Position numbers and translations under genes: made by a program
Shown here: piece after piece, positions 1-6,616 of the stretch
Layout: every line of letters starts with the position of its first letter
How positions within the stretch are numbered: position 1 is the stretch's first letter
The notes under the pieces: model-generated
What the model was told of the DNA's origin: nothing
The model's database searches: none
What the model saw: the letters and a program-made list of their open reading frames with translations, nothing else
Assembly (NCBI GenBank): GCA_009693345.1
Contig: SHXL01000034.1
Location: 1-18,124, forward strand
Source of the DNA: Betaproteobacteria bacterium
Lineage (GTDB): Bacteria > Pseudomonadota > Gammaproteobacteria > Burkholderiales > SG8-39
Length of the DNA: 18,124 nucleotides
Reading direction: 5' to 3'

Positions 1-57
1 GAGCAGCAGGTGCGGGATGAAACTGGCGTTGCCGGGGTAGTGGTGAAGCTGGATCAT
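1..57 (-). CDS. Glutathione S-transferase, N-terminal end only (cut by window edge)
   Basis: Only the first 19 codons lie in the window. They read MIQLHHYPGNASFIPHLLL, which matches the first strand and start of helix 1 of the thioredoxin-like domain of bacterial GSTs, where an 'LHYYPGNAS..PH.LL' opening is common. The start ATG lies three bases after the stop codon of the aldolase relic on the same strand, so this gene is the distal member of the Rieske-Bug operon. The GST class and substrate cannot be judged from so short a piece. The assignment relies on memory of the family opening motif. Confidence 0.6.
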   Translation of the reverse strand, partial: MIQLHHYPGNASFIPHLLL

Positions 58-60
58 CGG

Positions 61-237
61 TCAGCGCGGAGCTGTCGGCCCCATCGCATCGAAGATATTT
101 TCCATCGCGAGGATGCGGTTGGCGAGGATCAGGTCCTCGATCAGCTTTGGATCGACGGGGCCGGCTGAAACCGGCTGCCCCTGCGCGCCCTGCATGACGC
201 AGAGCGAAGCTGCCAGAACGATCAAAACCTGTTTCAT
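61..237 (-). pseudogene. Remnant of a secreted class II aldolase/adducin family protein
   Basis: The open frame has 58 codons. Residues 1-20 form a signal peptide (MKQVLIVLAASLCVMQGAQG). Residues 29-50 include LIEDLILANRILAMEN followed by IFDAMG, which matches the start of class II aldolase/adducin proteins, where the family continues 'DAxGHVSVRHP'. Here the reading changes to PTAPR and stops straight after DAMG, so about 200 residues of the domain, including the zinc-binding His residues, are absent. The frame starts 10 bp after the Bug gene ends and stops three bases before the GST start. The likely history is an in-frame internal deletion that joined the 5' end to the last codons. The peptide may still be made and exported but cannot be an aldolase. 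Confidence 0.6.
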
Positions 238-247
238 GTCCAGTTGC

Positions 248-1204
248 CTACTCCAGGGTGATGTTGCCCTTGGTGATGATCTCGCGCCACTTCACCATTT
301 CAGTGGAAATGAAGCGGCCAAATTCCTCGGGCGTGGAGGCGAGCGGCTCGGCGCCGAAGTCGGTGAGGCGCGCGCGCACGGCGGGATCGGCGGTGGCGGC
401 GATGATTTCCCGGTTCAGCCGGTCGATGACCGGGCGCAGCGTGCCGCGCGGGGCGACGAAACCGAACCAGGCGGCGGACTCGTAGCCCTTGACGCCCGCC
501 TCGGCGGCGGTGGGCACGTCGGGCAGCGCGGGCAGGCGCTTGTTGCTGGCCACGGCGAGCGGGCGCGCATGGCCGCCTTTGATCGCGCCGAGGACATTGG
601 GCAGCAGCTGGAAGCTCACCGGCACCTGGCCCGAGATCAGGTCGGCCTGAAGTTGGGAAGTGATGCGGTACGGCACATGCTGCATCTGCGTGCCCGTGAG
701 CTGCGTGAAGAACACGCCCGCCAGGTGCTGCGAGCTGCCGTTGCCGACCGAGCTGTAGGGAACATTGGCGTTCCTGCGCACGTAGTCGGTGAGTTCCGGC
801 AGGGTATTGACCGGCAGCCTGGCGCTCACGGTGACGACGTTGGGCATGCTCGCGTAGAGCGAGATCGGATCGAAATCCTTTTCCGGGTCATAGGCCAGTT
901 TCGGATTGAGGGCCTTGTTGACGACGAGCGGCCCCGAGGCGCCCATGACGAGCGTGTAGCCGTCGGGCTCGGCCTTCATGGCGACGATGGTGCCCACCGT
1001 GCCGCCGGCGGCGGGCCGGTTGTCCACGACGAAGCGCTGGCCGACCGAAGCGCTCATGCGCTCGAGCACGATGCGCGCGATGACATCGCTCGCGCTGCCG
1101 GAAGAGAACGGGATGATCACCGTCACCGGGCGGACGGGGTACTCCTGGGCCTTTATTGAATGACTGAAAATAAAAATCAAGGCAAAAGCCAGGAACCGGA
1201 TCAT
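248..1204 (-). CDS. Bug-type TTT transporter substrate-binding protein
   Basis: This is a 318-residue periplasmic solute receptor of the Bug/TctC family, which captures carboxylates, aromatic acids and other small metabolites. A hydrophobic signal (MIRFLAFALIFIFSHSIKAQ) is followed by the mature start YPVRPVTVIIPFSSGSASD, the ligand-loop region DNRPAAGGTVGT, the stretch EPDGYTLVMG and LPDVPTAAEAGVKGY, all family hallmarks. The start at 1204 is preferred over 1219: its ATG overlaps the Rieske stop codon as ATGA and a GGGGGAAA sequence lies just upstream. Typical family length is about 320 residues. No TctA/TctB membrane genes are nearby, as usual for orphan Bug receptors in Burkholderiales. 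Coupling to the Rieske gene suggests it binds that enzyme's substrate, but this is inference. Confidence 0.93.
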   Translation of the reverse strand: MIRFLAFALIFIFSHSIKAQEYPVRPVTVIIPFSSGSASDVIARIVLERMSASVGQRFVVDNRPAAGGTVGTIVAMKAEPDGYTLVMGASGPLVVNKALNPKLAYDPEKDFDPISLYASMPNVVTVSARLPVNTLPELTDYVRRNANVPYSSVGNGSSQHLAGVFFTQLTGTQMQHVPYRITSQLQADLISGQVPVSFQLLPNVLGAIKGGHARPLAVASNKRLPALPDVPTAAEAGVKGYESAAWFGFVAPRGTLRPVIDRLNREIIAATADPAVRARLTDFGAEPLASTPEEFGRFISTEMVKWREIITKGNITLE

Positions 1205-2505
1205 GAAACTTTCCCCCATGAGCTTCCAAAACGCATTTTCATAACCTCTTCAAAAGACAGATCGGAAGAAAGCACGGCGCCGCCCGAACGCAGGCGGTAG
1301 CTGGCGTGGCGCTGCGGCGCCGCGGGTTCCCTGCCCTCGCCCAGCGCCTTCGCCTCGCCCAGCATGAGGCGGCGGAAGCGCACCACCGCGACGTCGGTCG
1401 CCGTGAGATTTTCGCGCGTGCGGTCGGCGATCAGGCCCTGGCTTTCCTGCGCCATCGCGTCCTGCTCGGCGATGCCGCGCACGCCGGTGAAGGAGCGGTG
1501 CTTCTGGTCCTCGCGGTCGATGAGGTAGTCGTTCGAGCGGTTGCGCAGCGGCACGTAACCGGGCCCGAGCTCGGCGAACTGGCCGAAGCCTCCCTTGTCG
1601 AACCGGGCGCGCTCCTCTGCGGTGATCGGCCGGTCCGGGTGCCAGCCGTAGATGTAGATCCAGCAGGATTCGTCGTCCACCGGCACCCAGGTGTAGCCGT
1701 AATAGATTTCGCCCGGCATGGCCGACGGCGTGATCGAGTGCGTCGGCAGCATGAATTGCGTGATGCGCCAGTACAGATCCTTGCCGTCCGCCTTGCGCGC
1801 GCCGCCGACCACGAAGCCGACCTCGTGGTCGAGCACGGTGAACTGCGGCAGCGGGTCGCTGCGCAGCCAGCGCTGGCGCTTCTCGTCCGCGGCGACGGTG
1901 GCGTTCACGTTGGACACCTGCTTCGGCGCCGGCATGTGCAAAAACGAAAAATGCGACGTGTCGAGCGCGCCGTCCATCGAGTGCGCCCAGTTGCAGGCCT
2001 GCAGGCGCTTGGTCACGTAGCTGTGCGGCGCCGACAGCATGCCGTGATCGAGCTGCGGCACTTCGGGCAGTTGCGAGCGCGGGCCCACGGGTTTCCCCAT
2101 ATACGCCCAGACCATCTCGCCGAATTCGCGCGTCGGATAGGCCTTGATCGAAATCCTGCCGTGCATGGCGGTGCCGGGCGCGACGTTCGGCATGTCGACG
2201 CACTTGCCGTCCACGTCGTATTTCCAGCCGTGGTAGATGCAGCGGATGCCGCAGTCCTCGTTGCGGCCGAAGAACAGATTCGCGCCGCGGTGCGCGCAGT
2301 GCGGCTCGATCAGGCCCACGCGGCCCTGCGTGTCGCGGAAACAGACCAGCTCCTCGCCCATCACCTTGACGCGGATCGGCGGGCTGTCCGGCCCGGGCAT
2401 CTCGCGCGAGAGCGCGACCGGCAGCCAGTAGCGCCGGAAATACTCGCCCATCGCGGTGCCGGGGCCGGTGCGGACGAGCAGTTCGTTGTCGGCGGCGGTC
2501 AGCAT
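1201..2505 (-). CDS. Rieske non-heme iron oxygenase, phthalate-dioxygenase type
   Basis: The 434-residue oxygenase component probably hydroxylates or demethylates an aromatic acid. The Rieske [2Fe-2S] ligands are C70 and H72 (PHCAHRGANLFFG) and C89 and H92 (CIYHGWKYD). The mononuclear iron site is in CNWAHSMDGALDTSHFSFLH, with bridging D182 and iron ligands H185 and H190. The C-terminal stretch NDYLIDREDQ...FTGVRGIAEQDAM...DRTRENL is characteristic of phthalate 4,5-dioxygenase-like alpha subunits that work as homotrimers without a beta subunit. Start MLTAADNELLVRTGPGTAMG fits the family. No ferredoxin-reductase gene is present in the window, so the electron donor must be encoded elsewhere. 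It is the first gene of a coupled unit with the Bug receptor; no good Shine-Dalgarno sequence is seen before it. Confidence 0.93.
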   Translation of the reverse strand: MLTAADNELLVRTGPGTAMGEYFRRYWLPVALSREMPGPDSPPIRVKVMGEELVCFRDTQGRVGLIEPHCAHRGANLFFGRNEDCGIRCIYHGWKYDVDGKCVDMPNVAPGTAMHGRISIKAYPTREFGEMVWAYMGKPVGPRSQLPEVPQLDHGMLSAPHSYVTKRLQACNWAHSMDGALDTSHFSFLHMPAPKQVSNVNATVAADEKRQRWLRSDPLPQFTVLDHEVGFVVGGARKADGKDLYWRITQFMLPTHSITPSAMPGEIYYGYTWVPVDDESCWIYIYGWHPDRPITAEERARFDKGGFGQFAELGPGYVPLRNRSNDYLIDREDQKHRSFTGVRGIAEQDAMAQESQGLIADRTRENLTATDVAVVRFRRLMLGEAKALGEGREPAAPQRHASYRLRSGGAVLSSDLSFEEVMKMRFGSSWGKVS

Positions 2506-2525
2506 GCTGGCGGTATTTTGCCGTC

Positions 2526-2545
2526 ATTCCCGCGCAAGCGGGAAT
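2526..2545. repeat. Short palindromic dispersed repeat (REP-like)
   Basis: This is a perfect 8-bp inverted repeat, ATTCCCGC and GCGGGAAT, around a GCAA loop, in the spacer between the secreted-protein gene and the Rieske gene. There is no T-run on either side, so it is not a classical intrinsic terminator. It strongly resembles the dispersed 'CGTCATTCCCGCGCA.GCGGGAATCC' repeats common in proteobacterial spacers. A diverged copy is at 15555-15574. Confidence 0.75.
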
Positions 2546-2557
2546 CCGTTCATCACG

Positions 2558-2983
2558 CTACATCATCGGGTCGCAGATCGCGCCGAACTGTTCCAGCTCG
2601 ATCACCTGCGCCTTGCTGCCCGCGGCGGCGAACGCGGGATCGGTGTTGCCGGGCGGTTCGTCGGCGGATTTGAGGAAGCCGATCAGCATCTGGCCGCGCC
2701 CGGGCGTGTCATCGAGCTTGACGATGTGGCCGGTGCCGCCGCGCGCTCGATCGAGCTTGCGCACGCTGCACAGGATGAAAAACGAGGAGCCGACCGAGGA
2801 GCCGATCTGGCGGACATCGATGTCGAGCACCGAGGCGCGCGGCCGGCGCTCAGTTTCACGGATCGAAATGTCCATCTTGCCGCCGCCCAGGCCGGCGGAA
2901 TGCGACTCGAACAGCGGCCGCGGCTGCGCGAGCGCCTGGGGCAGGAAGGCGAAGGCAAGGAGGACAAGACCGGATCGATTCAC
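2558..2983 (-). CDS. Small secreted protein of unknown function
   Basis: The frame codes for 141 residues starting with GTG. A signal peptide is clear (residues 1-19, cleavage likely after AQA/LAQ in FLPQALAQ). The mature part has alternating short hydrophobic strands (KMDISIRET, ASVLDIDVRQIG, SSFFILCSV, GHIVKLDD, GQMLIGFLK, AQVIELEQFG), consistent with a small beta-rich periplasmic protein. I do not recognise a family. It lies upstream of the Rieske gene on the same strand, 52 bp away with a palindromic repeat between, and is divergent from the MetE-like gene. The start is uncertain because no ATG or good ribosome site precedes the signal peptide. Confidence 0.7.
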   Translation of the reverse strand: MNRSGLVLLAFAFLPQALAQPRPLFESHSAGLGGGKMDISIRETERRPRASVLDIDVRQIGSSVGSSFFILCSVRKLDRARGGTGHIVKLDDTPGRGQMLIGFLKSADEPPGNTDPAFAAAGSKAQVIELEQFGAICDPMM

Positions 2984-3003
2984 AGCACGAGTGTAAAAGC
3001 AAT

Positions 3004-3026
3004 TCGGGCTCTGACCCCGATTTTCC
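3004..3026. repeat. Dispersed 23-bp repeat, copy 1
   Basis: The sequence begins TCGGGCTCTGACCCCGA and ends with TTTTCC. It contains a perfect 5-bp inverted repeat TCGGG/CCCGA around a 7-base loop. It lies in the 58-bp divergent spacer between the secreted-protein gene and the MetE-like gene. Near-identical copies are at 6592-6613 and 11553-11575. Confidence 0.8.
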
Positions 3027-3041
3027 TGCTACCCTCGCGCG

Positions 3042-4067
3042 ATGCTCTTCCCCACGACGTTGGTCGGCAGTTATCCGCAACCGGAGTGGCTGATCGACCG
3101 CAAGAAGCTCGGCGGGCGCTTTCCGCCGCGCGTGCGCGCGCGGGAGCTGTGGCGCATCCCCGAGCCATTCCTCGTCGGGGCGCAGGACGACGCGACCGAG
3201 CTCGCGATCCGCGCGCAGGAGGAGATCGGCATCGACATCGTCACCGACGGCGAGATCCGCCGCGAGAGCTACTCCAACCGCTTCGCCACCGCGCTGGAGG
3301 GCGTGGACATCGACAACCCGGGGACCGCGCTCGACCGTTCCGGCTATCCGAACCCGGTGCCGCGCGTGGCGGGAAAGATTCGCAGAAAGTTTGCAGTTGA
3401 AGTTGAAGACCTCAAATTCCTGAAAAAAAACACGACACGCAAAGTCAAAATCACGGTGCCCGGCCCCTTCACCATGAGCCAGCAGGCGCAGAACGATTTC
3501 TACAAATCCGACGCCGAGTGCGCGCTGGACTACGCCGCGGCGCTGAACGAGGAGATCGCGGAGCTCTTCGCCGCAGGCGCGGACGTGGTGCAGGTGGACG
3601 AGCCTTACATGCAGGCGCGGCCGGAGAAGGCGCGCGAGTACGGCCTCGCGGCGCTCAACCGCGCGCTCGAAGGCATCAAGGGCACGACCGCGGTGCACAT
3701 CTGCTTCGGCTACGCCGCGGTGATCCACGCGCGGCCCTCGGGCTACTCGTTCCTGCCCGAGCTCGCCGGCTGCCGCTGCAACCAGATCTCGATCGAGACC
3801 GCGCAGTCCAATCTCGATTGCAAGGTGCTGGAGGGCCTCAAGGGCAAGCAGATCATGGTGGGCTGCATCGACCTGAACGACATGGCGGTCGAGACGCCGG
3901 ACGTGGTGGCCAGGCGCATCCGCAAGGCACTGCGCTACCTGCGGCCCGAAGACGTGATCCTCGCCCCTGACTGCGGCATGAAATACCTGCCGCGCGACGT
4001 GGCCGACGGCAAGCTCAGGTCGATGGTCGCGGCGGCGAAGCTGCTGCGCGCGGAGTACAAGGCATGA
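3042..4067 (+). CDS. MetE C-terminal-like cobalamin-independent methyltransferase
   Basis: This 341-residue protein resembles the catalytic C-terminal barrel of cobalamin-independent methionine synthase as a stand-alone protein. The opening TTLVGSYPQPEW, TDGEIRRESYSNRF, VPGPFTM and VQVDEP (residues 184-188) are family motifs. Likely zinc ligands are H219 and C221 (VHICFGY), E252 (SIET) and C311 (APDCGMKYL). The folate-binding N-terminal half of full MetE is missing, as in the 'methionine synthase II' group, whose methyl donors are mostly unknown. The stop overlaps the next start as ATGA, so it is coupled to the isomerase-like gene. An A8 run at 3423-3430 lies inside the gene. Near aromatic-degradation genes a role in methyl transfer from a methylated substrate is conceivable but not shown. 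No Shine-Dalgarno sequence precedes the start. Confidence 0.88.
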   Translation: MLFPTTLVGSYPQPEWLIDRKKLGGRFPPRVRARELWRIPEPFLVGAQDDATELAIRAQEEIGIDIVTDGEIRRESYSNRFATALEGVDIDNPGTALDRSGYPNPVPRVAGKIRRKFAVEVEDLKFLKKNTTRKVKITVPGPFTMSQQAQNDFYKSDAECALDYAAALNEEIAELFAAGADVVQVDEPYMQARPEKAREYGLAALNRALEGIKGTTAVHICFGYAAVIHARPSGYSFLPELAGCRCNQISIETAQSNLDCKVLEGLKGKQIMVGCIDLNDMAVETPDVVARRIRKALRYLRPEDVILAPDCGMKYLPRDVADGKLRSMVAAAKLLRAEYKA

Positions 4068-4657
4068 CGAAGCAAGTTGAATTCTTTTTCGATTTCGGCA
4101 GCCCAACCGCGTACCTCGCCTACACGCAACTGCCGAAGATCGCGGCCGAATGCGGCGCGCAGATCGCGTGCCGCCCGATGCTGCTGGGCGGCGTGTTCAA
4201 GGCCACCGGCAACCAGAGCCCGGTGCTGATCGCCCCCAAGGGCGCGTGGATGTGGGGCGACATGGACCGCTGGGCGCGGCGCTACGGCGTGCCGCTGGTG
4301 AAGAACCCGCACTTCATCATCAACACGCTCACGCTGATGCGCGGCGCAGTGGGCCTGCAGATGCGCGAACCCGGGCGCTTCCTGCGCTACGTGGACGCGA
4401 TGTTCCACGCGATGTGGGTCGAGCCCTGCAACCTGGGCGATCCGGCGGTGGTCGCCGCGATGCTCGAGAAGGCGGGCTTCGACGCCGCGGCCTTCGCGGC
4501 ACTCGCCGGCGACCCGGAAGTGAAGGCGAAGCTGATCGCGCTCACCGATGAAGCGGTCAAGCGCGGCGTGTTCGGCGCGCCGACGATGTTCGTCGGCGGC
4601 GAGATGTTCTTCGGCCAGGACCGCCTGGAGTTCGTGCGCGAGGCGCTCAGGTCATAG
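4064..4657 (+). CDS. 2-hydroxychromene-2-carboxylate isomerase-like DsbA-family protein
   Basis: The 197-residue protein belongs to the kappa-class GST/HCCA-isomerase group, which in naphthalene breakdown uses glutathione to isomerise 2-hydroxychromene-2-carboxylate. Residues 5-20 (VEFFFDFGSPTAYLAY) form the first strand and helix; S13 sits where DsbA has its active cysteine, as expected for HCCA isomerases. The cis-proline loop is GVFGAPTMFVGGEMFFGQDR with P173, and the helical insertion lies between. Length matches the family. The ATG overlaps the stop of the MetE-like gene. From about 4387 on its 3' part is overlapped by the opposite-strand ParB-like frame. No other naphthalene-pathway gene is nearby, so the real substrate may differ. 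Confidence 0.92.
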   Translation: MTKQVEFFFDFGSPTAYLAYTQLPKIAAECGAQIACRPMLLGGVFKATGNQSPVLIAPKGAWMWGDMDRWARRYGVPLVKNPHFIINTLTLMRGAVGLQMREPGRFLRYVDAMFHAMWVEPCNLGDPAVVAAMLEKAGFDAAAFAALAGDPEVKAKLIALTDEAVKRGVFGAPTMFVGGEMFFGQDRLEFVREALRS

Positions 4658-5601
4658 TCTGAGTCGTCCGGCGCTCCGCCTGTGCTGGCGAGGTCTTCCT
4701 GCTTGATCTTGTCGACGTTGAACTTCCCTGCCCTCTCGCGCATTGTCTTCAATACTTCCTCCAGCGGCGGCGGCTCGCCCTGGATCCAGCGCAGCGGGTT
4801 GATGCGCGCGACAACGAAGGCCTTCAGGTAGGGGCTGATGAAACCTCTTGCCTTGAGTTTTGCGACGGCTTCGGCCACCTTCGAATCCAGATCAAGCAGT
4901 TGCTCCGCATGCTTTTCTCTCACCTTTACGCTGTTATTGATTGAATCATCGGAGAAGCTGGAAAGCCGGAGAATAATAGAGTTGTACGCACCCCCACTGA
5001 AACGCGGCGCCTTTTCGTAGCAGAGGCCCAGGGTAACGAACGAAGCTTCTTCCAGGTAAAACGCAAAACCTTTTTCGGCTCGGGAAGAATCTTCTTCAAG
5101 CAAGCCCCGGTAAATCCGGATCACCTCGAGCGACTTCTCCTTCAGGTTGTGCGCCTTCTCGGTGTTGAGCGCGAGGATCTGCCAGGCGATTTCGCGACGC
5201 GGCACGACGAGCGCGGTGAGCGACCGGGCGCCCAGGCGCCGCATCGCGGCGAGGCGGTGGCCGCCGTTCGGCGTCCAGAAACCCTTGCCGGGCGCGGTGA
5301 TGGCGATGATCGGATCGAGGAACAGGCCCGTCTTGTCGATCACGTCGGCGAGCCGCTTGTGGTGCATGTCGGAGACGTCGCGCTGGAACGGCGTCGGCTC
5401 GACCTTGTCTAGCGGCAACACGGCGAGAATCAGGGGGTTCTTGCCGAGCGGTTCGCGGTACGCCGCGAGGACGACGCCGCCCTCCTTCTCTATTCTCTCC
5501 CTTGTCTCTTTTTCAAAATCAACGTCCTCGACCAGGCACTCCCGCGGATTCAGGCCGCGCGAGCCCGCGGCCGCCTTGCGCGCGCTTCTTCGGGGCGGCA
5601 C
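4387..5601 (-). CDS. ParB-N-domain protein with abnormal antisense C-terminal extension
   Basis: The frame has 404 codons with a GTG start. Residues 60-135 form a ParB/Sulfiredoxin-like N domain: VLPLDKVEPTPFQRDVSD, then TPNGGHRLAAMRRLGA, matching the conserved 'GxxHR/GERRxxA' nucleotide-binding motif. Residues 136-300 form a helical region (ILALNTEKAHNLKEKSLEV, SPYLKAFVVARINPLR). I recall stand-alone members of this ParB-related group ending soon after the 'GGAP' at residues 308-311. Here the frame runs on for about 88 Ser/Ala-rich residues that are simply the antisense of the isomerase gene from 4657 down. The normal stop was probably lost or bypassed. At the 5' end, an ATG at 5629 opens a Lys-rich leader (MKTAKSGLKRAAPKKRA) in a different frame, hinting at an indel. 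The internal part is less GC-rich than its neighbours. It is solitary, with no ParA gene, so a chromosome-partition role is not supported. Confidence 0.72.
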   Translation of the reverse strand: MPPRRSARKAAAGSRGLNPRECLVEDVDFEKETRERIEKEGGVVLAAYREPLGKNPLILAVLPLDKVEPTPFQRDVSDMHHKRLADVIDKTGLFLDPIIAITAPGKGFWTPNGGHRLAAMRRLGARSLTALVVPRREIAWQILALNTEKAHNLKEKSLEVIRIYRGLLEEDSSRAEKGFAFYLEEASFVTLGLCYEKAPRFSGGAYNSIILRLSSFSDDSINNSVKVREKHAEQLLDLDSKVAEAVAKLKARGFISPYLKAFVVARINPLRWIQGEPPPLEEVLKTMRERAGKFNVDKIKQEDLASTGGAPDDSDYDLSASRTNSRRSWPKNISPPTNIVGAPNTPRLTASSVSAISFAFTSGSPASAAKAAASKPAFSSIAATTAGSPRLQGSTHIAWNIAST

Positions 5602-5694
5602 GCTTCAGGCCGCTCTTGGCCGTCTTCATGGGGGAATTGTCTCACCGCGGACGATTCCGGGCATACTTTCGCCCGGACCAACAGGGAGGATGGA

Positions 5695-6591
5695 ATGCAA
5701 AACAGAAAATCGGCATTGATCGCGCTGCTGCTGGCGTTTTCCGCCACGGCGTCGGCGCAGTACCGGGCGACCTCGGAGCAGACGGTCGGTGGATTCGTCA
5801 ACCCCGAGTCGGTCGGCTGCGACGTCAAGGGCCGCATGCTCTACGTCGGCAACTTCGGCTCGCCCAAGCTCGACCCGGCGCTGAAGGACGGCATGGGCTA
5901 CATCAGCAAGGTGGGCCTCGACGGCAAGGTGATCGAGAAACAGTTCCTGCCCGCGGCCGGCGGCGAGAAGCTGAACAAGCCCAAGGGCATCTGGATCCAG
6001 GGCGAGCGCCTGTGGGTCACCGACATCGATGTGGTGTGGGTCTTCGATCTCAAGACAAGGAAGGGCCGCAAGCTCGCGCTGCCCGGCGTGGTGTTCGCCA
6101 ACGACCCGGCGGTGATGGACGGATCGCTCTATATCAGCGACAACCGCAGCGACCAACTGGTCAAGGTCGAGCCGGCGGATTTCCTCAATGCGAAGCAGGC
6201 GCCCAGGATCACGCAGGTCTACAAGGGCGGCGGTATCGGTCCGAACGGCGTCTACCCGATGGGCAACGGCATGCTGCTGTTCGTCGGCTTCGTCGCGCCG
6301 GACCAGCCGCGCGGCATTTACGCGCTGGGCGTGAACGGCCAGATCAAGAAACTCTCCGAGCCCCTCGGCCAGCTGGACGGCCTTTACGCGCTGCCGGACG
6401 GCTCGATCCTCGCCACCGACTGGAACACCGGTTCCCTCTTCCGCTGGACCGAAGGCGGCGAGATGCGCAAGCTCGCCGACGGCTTCAAGGGGCCGGCGGA
6501 TTTCTGCGTCATGCCGCAGGCGGGCGGACTGACGGTGATCGTGCCCGACCTGGTGCAGAGCCAGTTGCGCTTCGTGCAGTTGCGCAAATAA
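5695..6591 (+). CDS. Secreted SMP-30/NHL-like beta-propeller protein
   Basis: The frame codes for 298 residues. A signal peptide (residues 1-22, ending TASAQ) is followed by repeated propeller blades: FVNPESVGCDVKGRMLYVGN, LNKPKGIWIQGERLWVTD, VFANDPAVMDGSLYISDN, GIGPNGVYPMGNGMLLFVG, QLDGLYALPDGSILATDW and GFKGPADFCVMP. Acidic and Asn residues at blade starts resemble those lining the metal site of SMP-30/gluconolactonase-type propellers. The start is well supported by AGGGAGGA at 5683-5690. It is divergent from the ParB-like gene, with a 65-93 bp spacer, and its stop TAA abuts repeat copy 2. Likely a periplasmic sugar-lactone hydrolase-like or binding protein; the reaction is unknown. Confidence 0.85.
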   Translation: MQNRKSALIALLLAFSATASAQYRATSEQTVGGFVNPESVGCDVKGRMLYVGNFGSPKLDPALKDGMGYISKVGLDGKVIEKQFLPAAGGEKLNKPKGIWIQGERLWVTDIDVVWVFDLKTRKGRKLALPGVVFANDPAVMDGSLYISDNRSDQLVKVEPADFLNAKQAPRITQVYKGGGIGPNGVYPMGNGMLLFVGFVAPDQPRGIYALGVNGQIKKLSEPLGQLDGLYALPDGSILATDWNTGSLFRWTEGGEMRKLADGFKGPADFCVMPQAGGLTVIVPDLVQSQLRFVQLRK

Positions 6592-6613
6592 TCGGGCTCT
6601 GACCCCGATTTCC
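6592..6613. repeat. Dispersed 22-bp repeat, copy 2
   Basis: The core TCGGGCTCTGACCCCGA is identical to copy 1, with one fewer T before the final TCC. It fills nearly all of the 25-bp spacer between the propeller stop codon and the ketopantoate-reductase-like start codon. Perfect 5-bp arms TCGGG/CCCGA surround a 7-base loop. Confidence 0.8.
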
Positions 6614-6616
6614 GGA

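Noticed and set aside
1306..2673. 455-codon open frame on the plus strand
   Set aside because: Shadow of the Rieske gene; low-complexity Arg/Ala/His composition and no start signal.
2856..4106. 416-codon open frame on the minus strand
   Set aside because: Antisense of the MetE-like gene, which has zinc ligands and family motifs in the plus frame.
5637..5675. TTGTCT/CATACT promoter-like boxes before the propeller gene
   Set aside because: Spacing of 19 bp and weak matches; not enough to report as a promoter.
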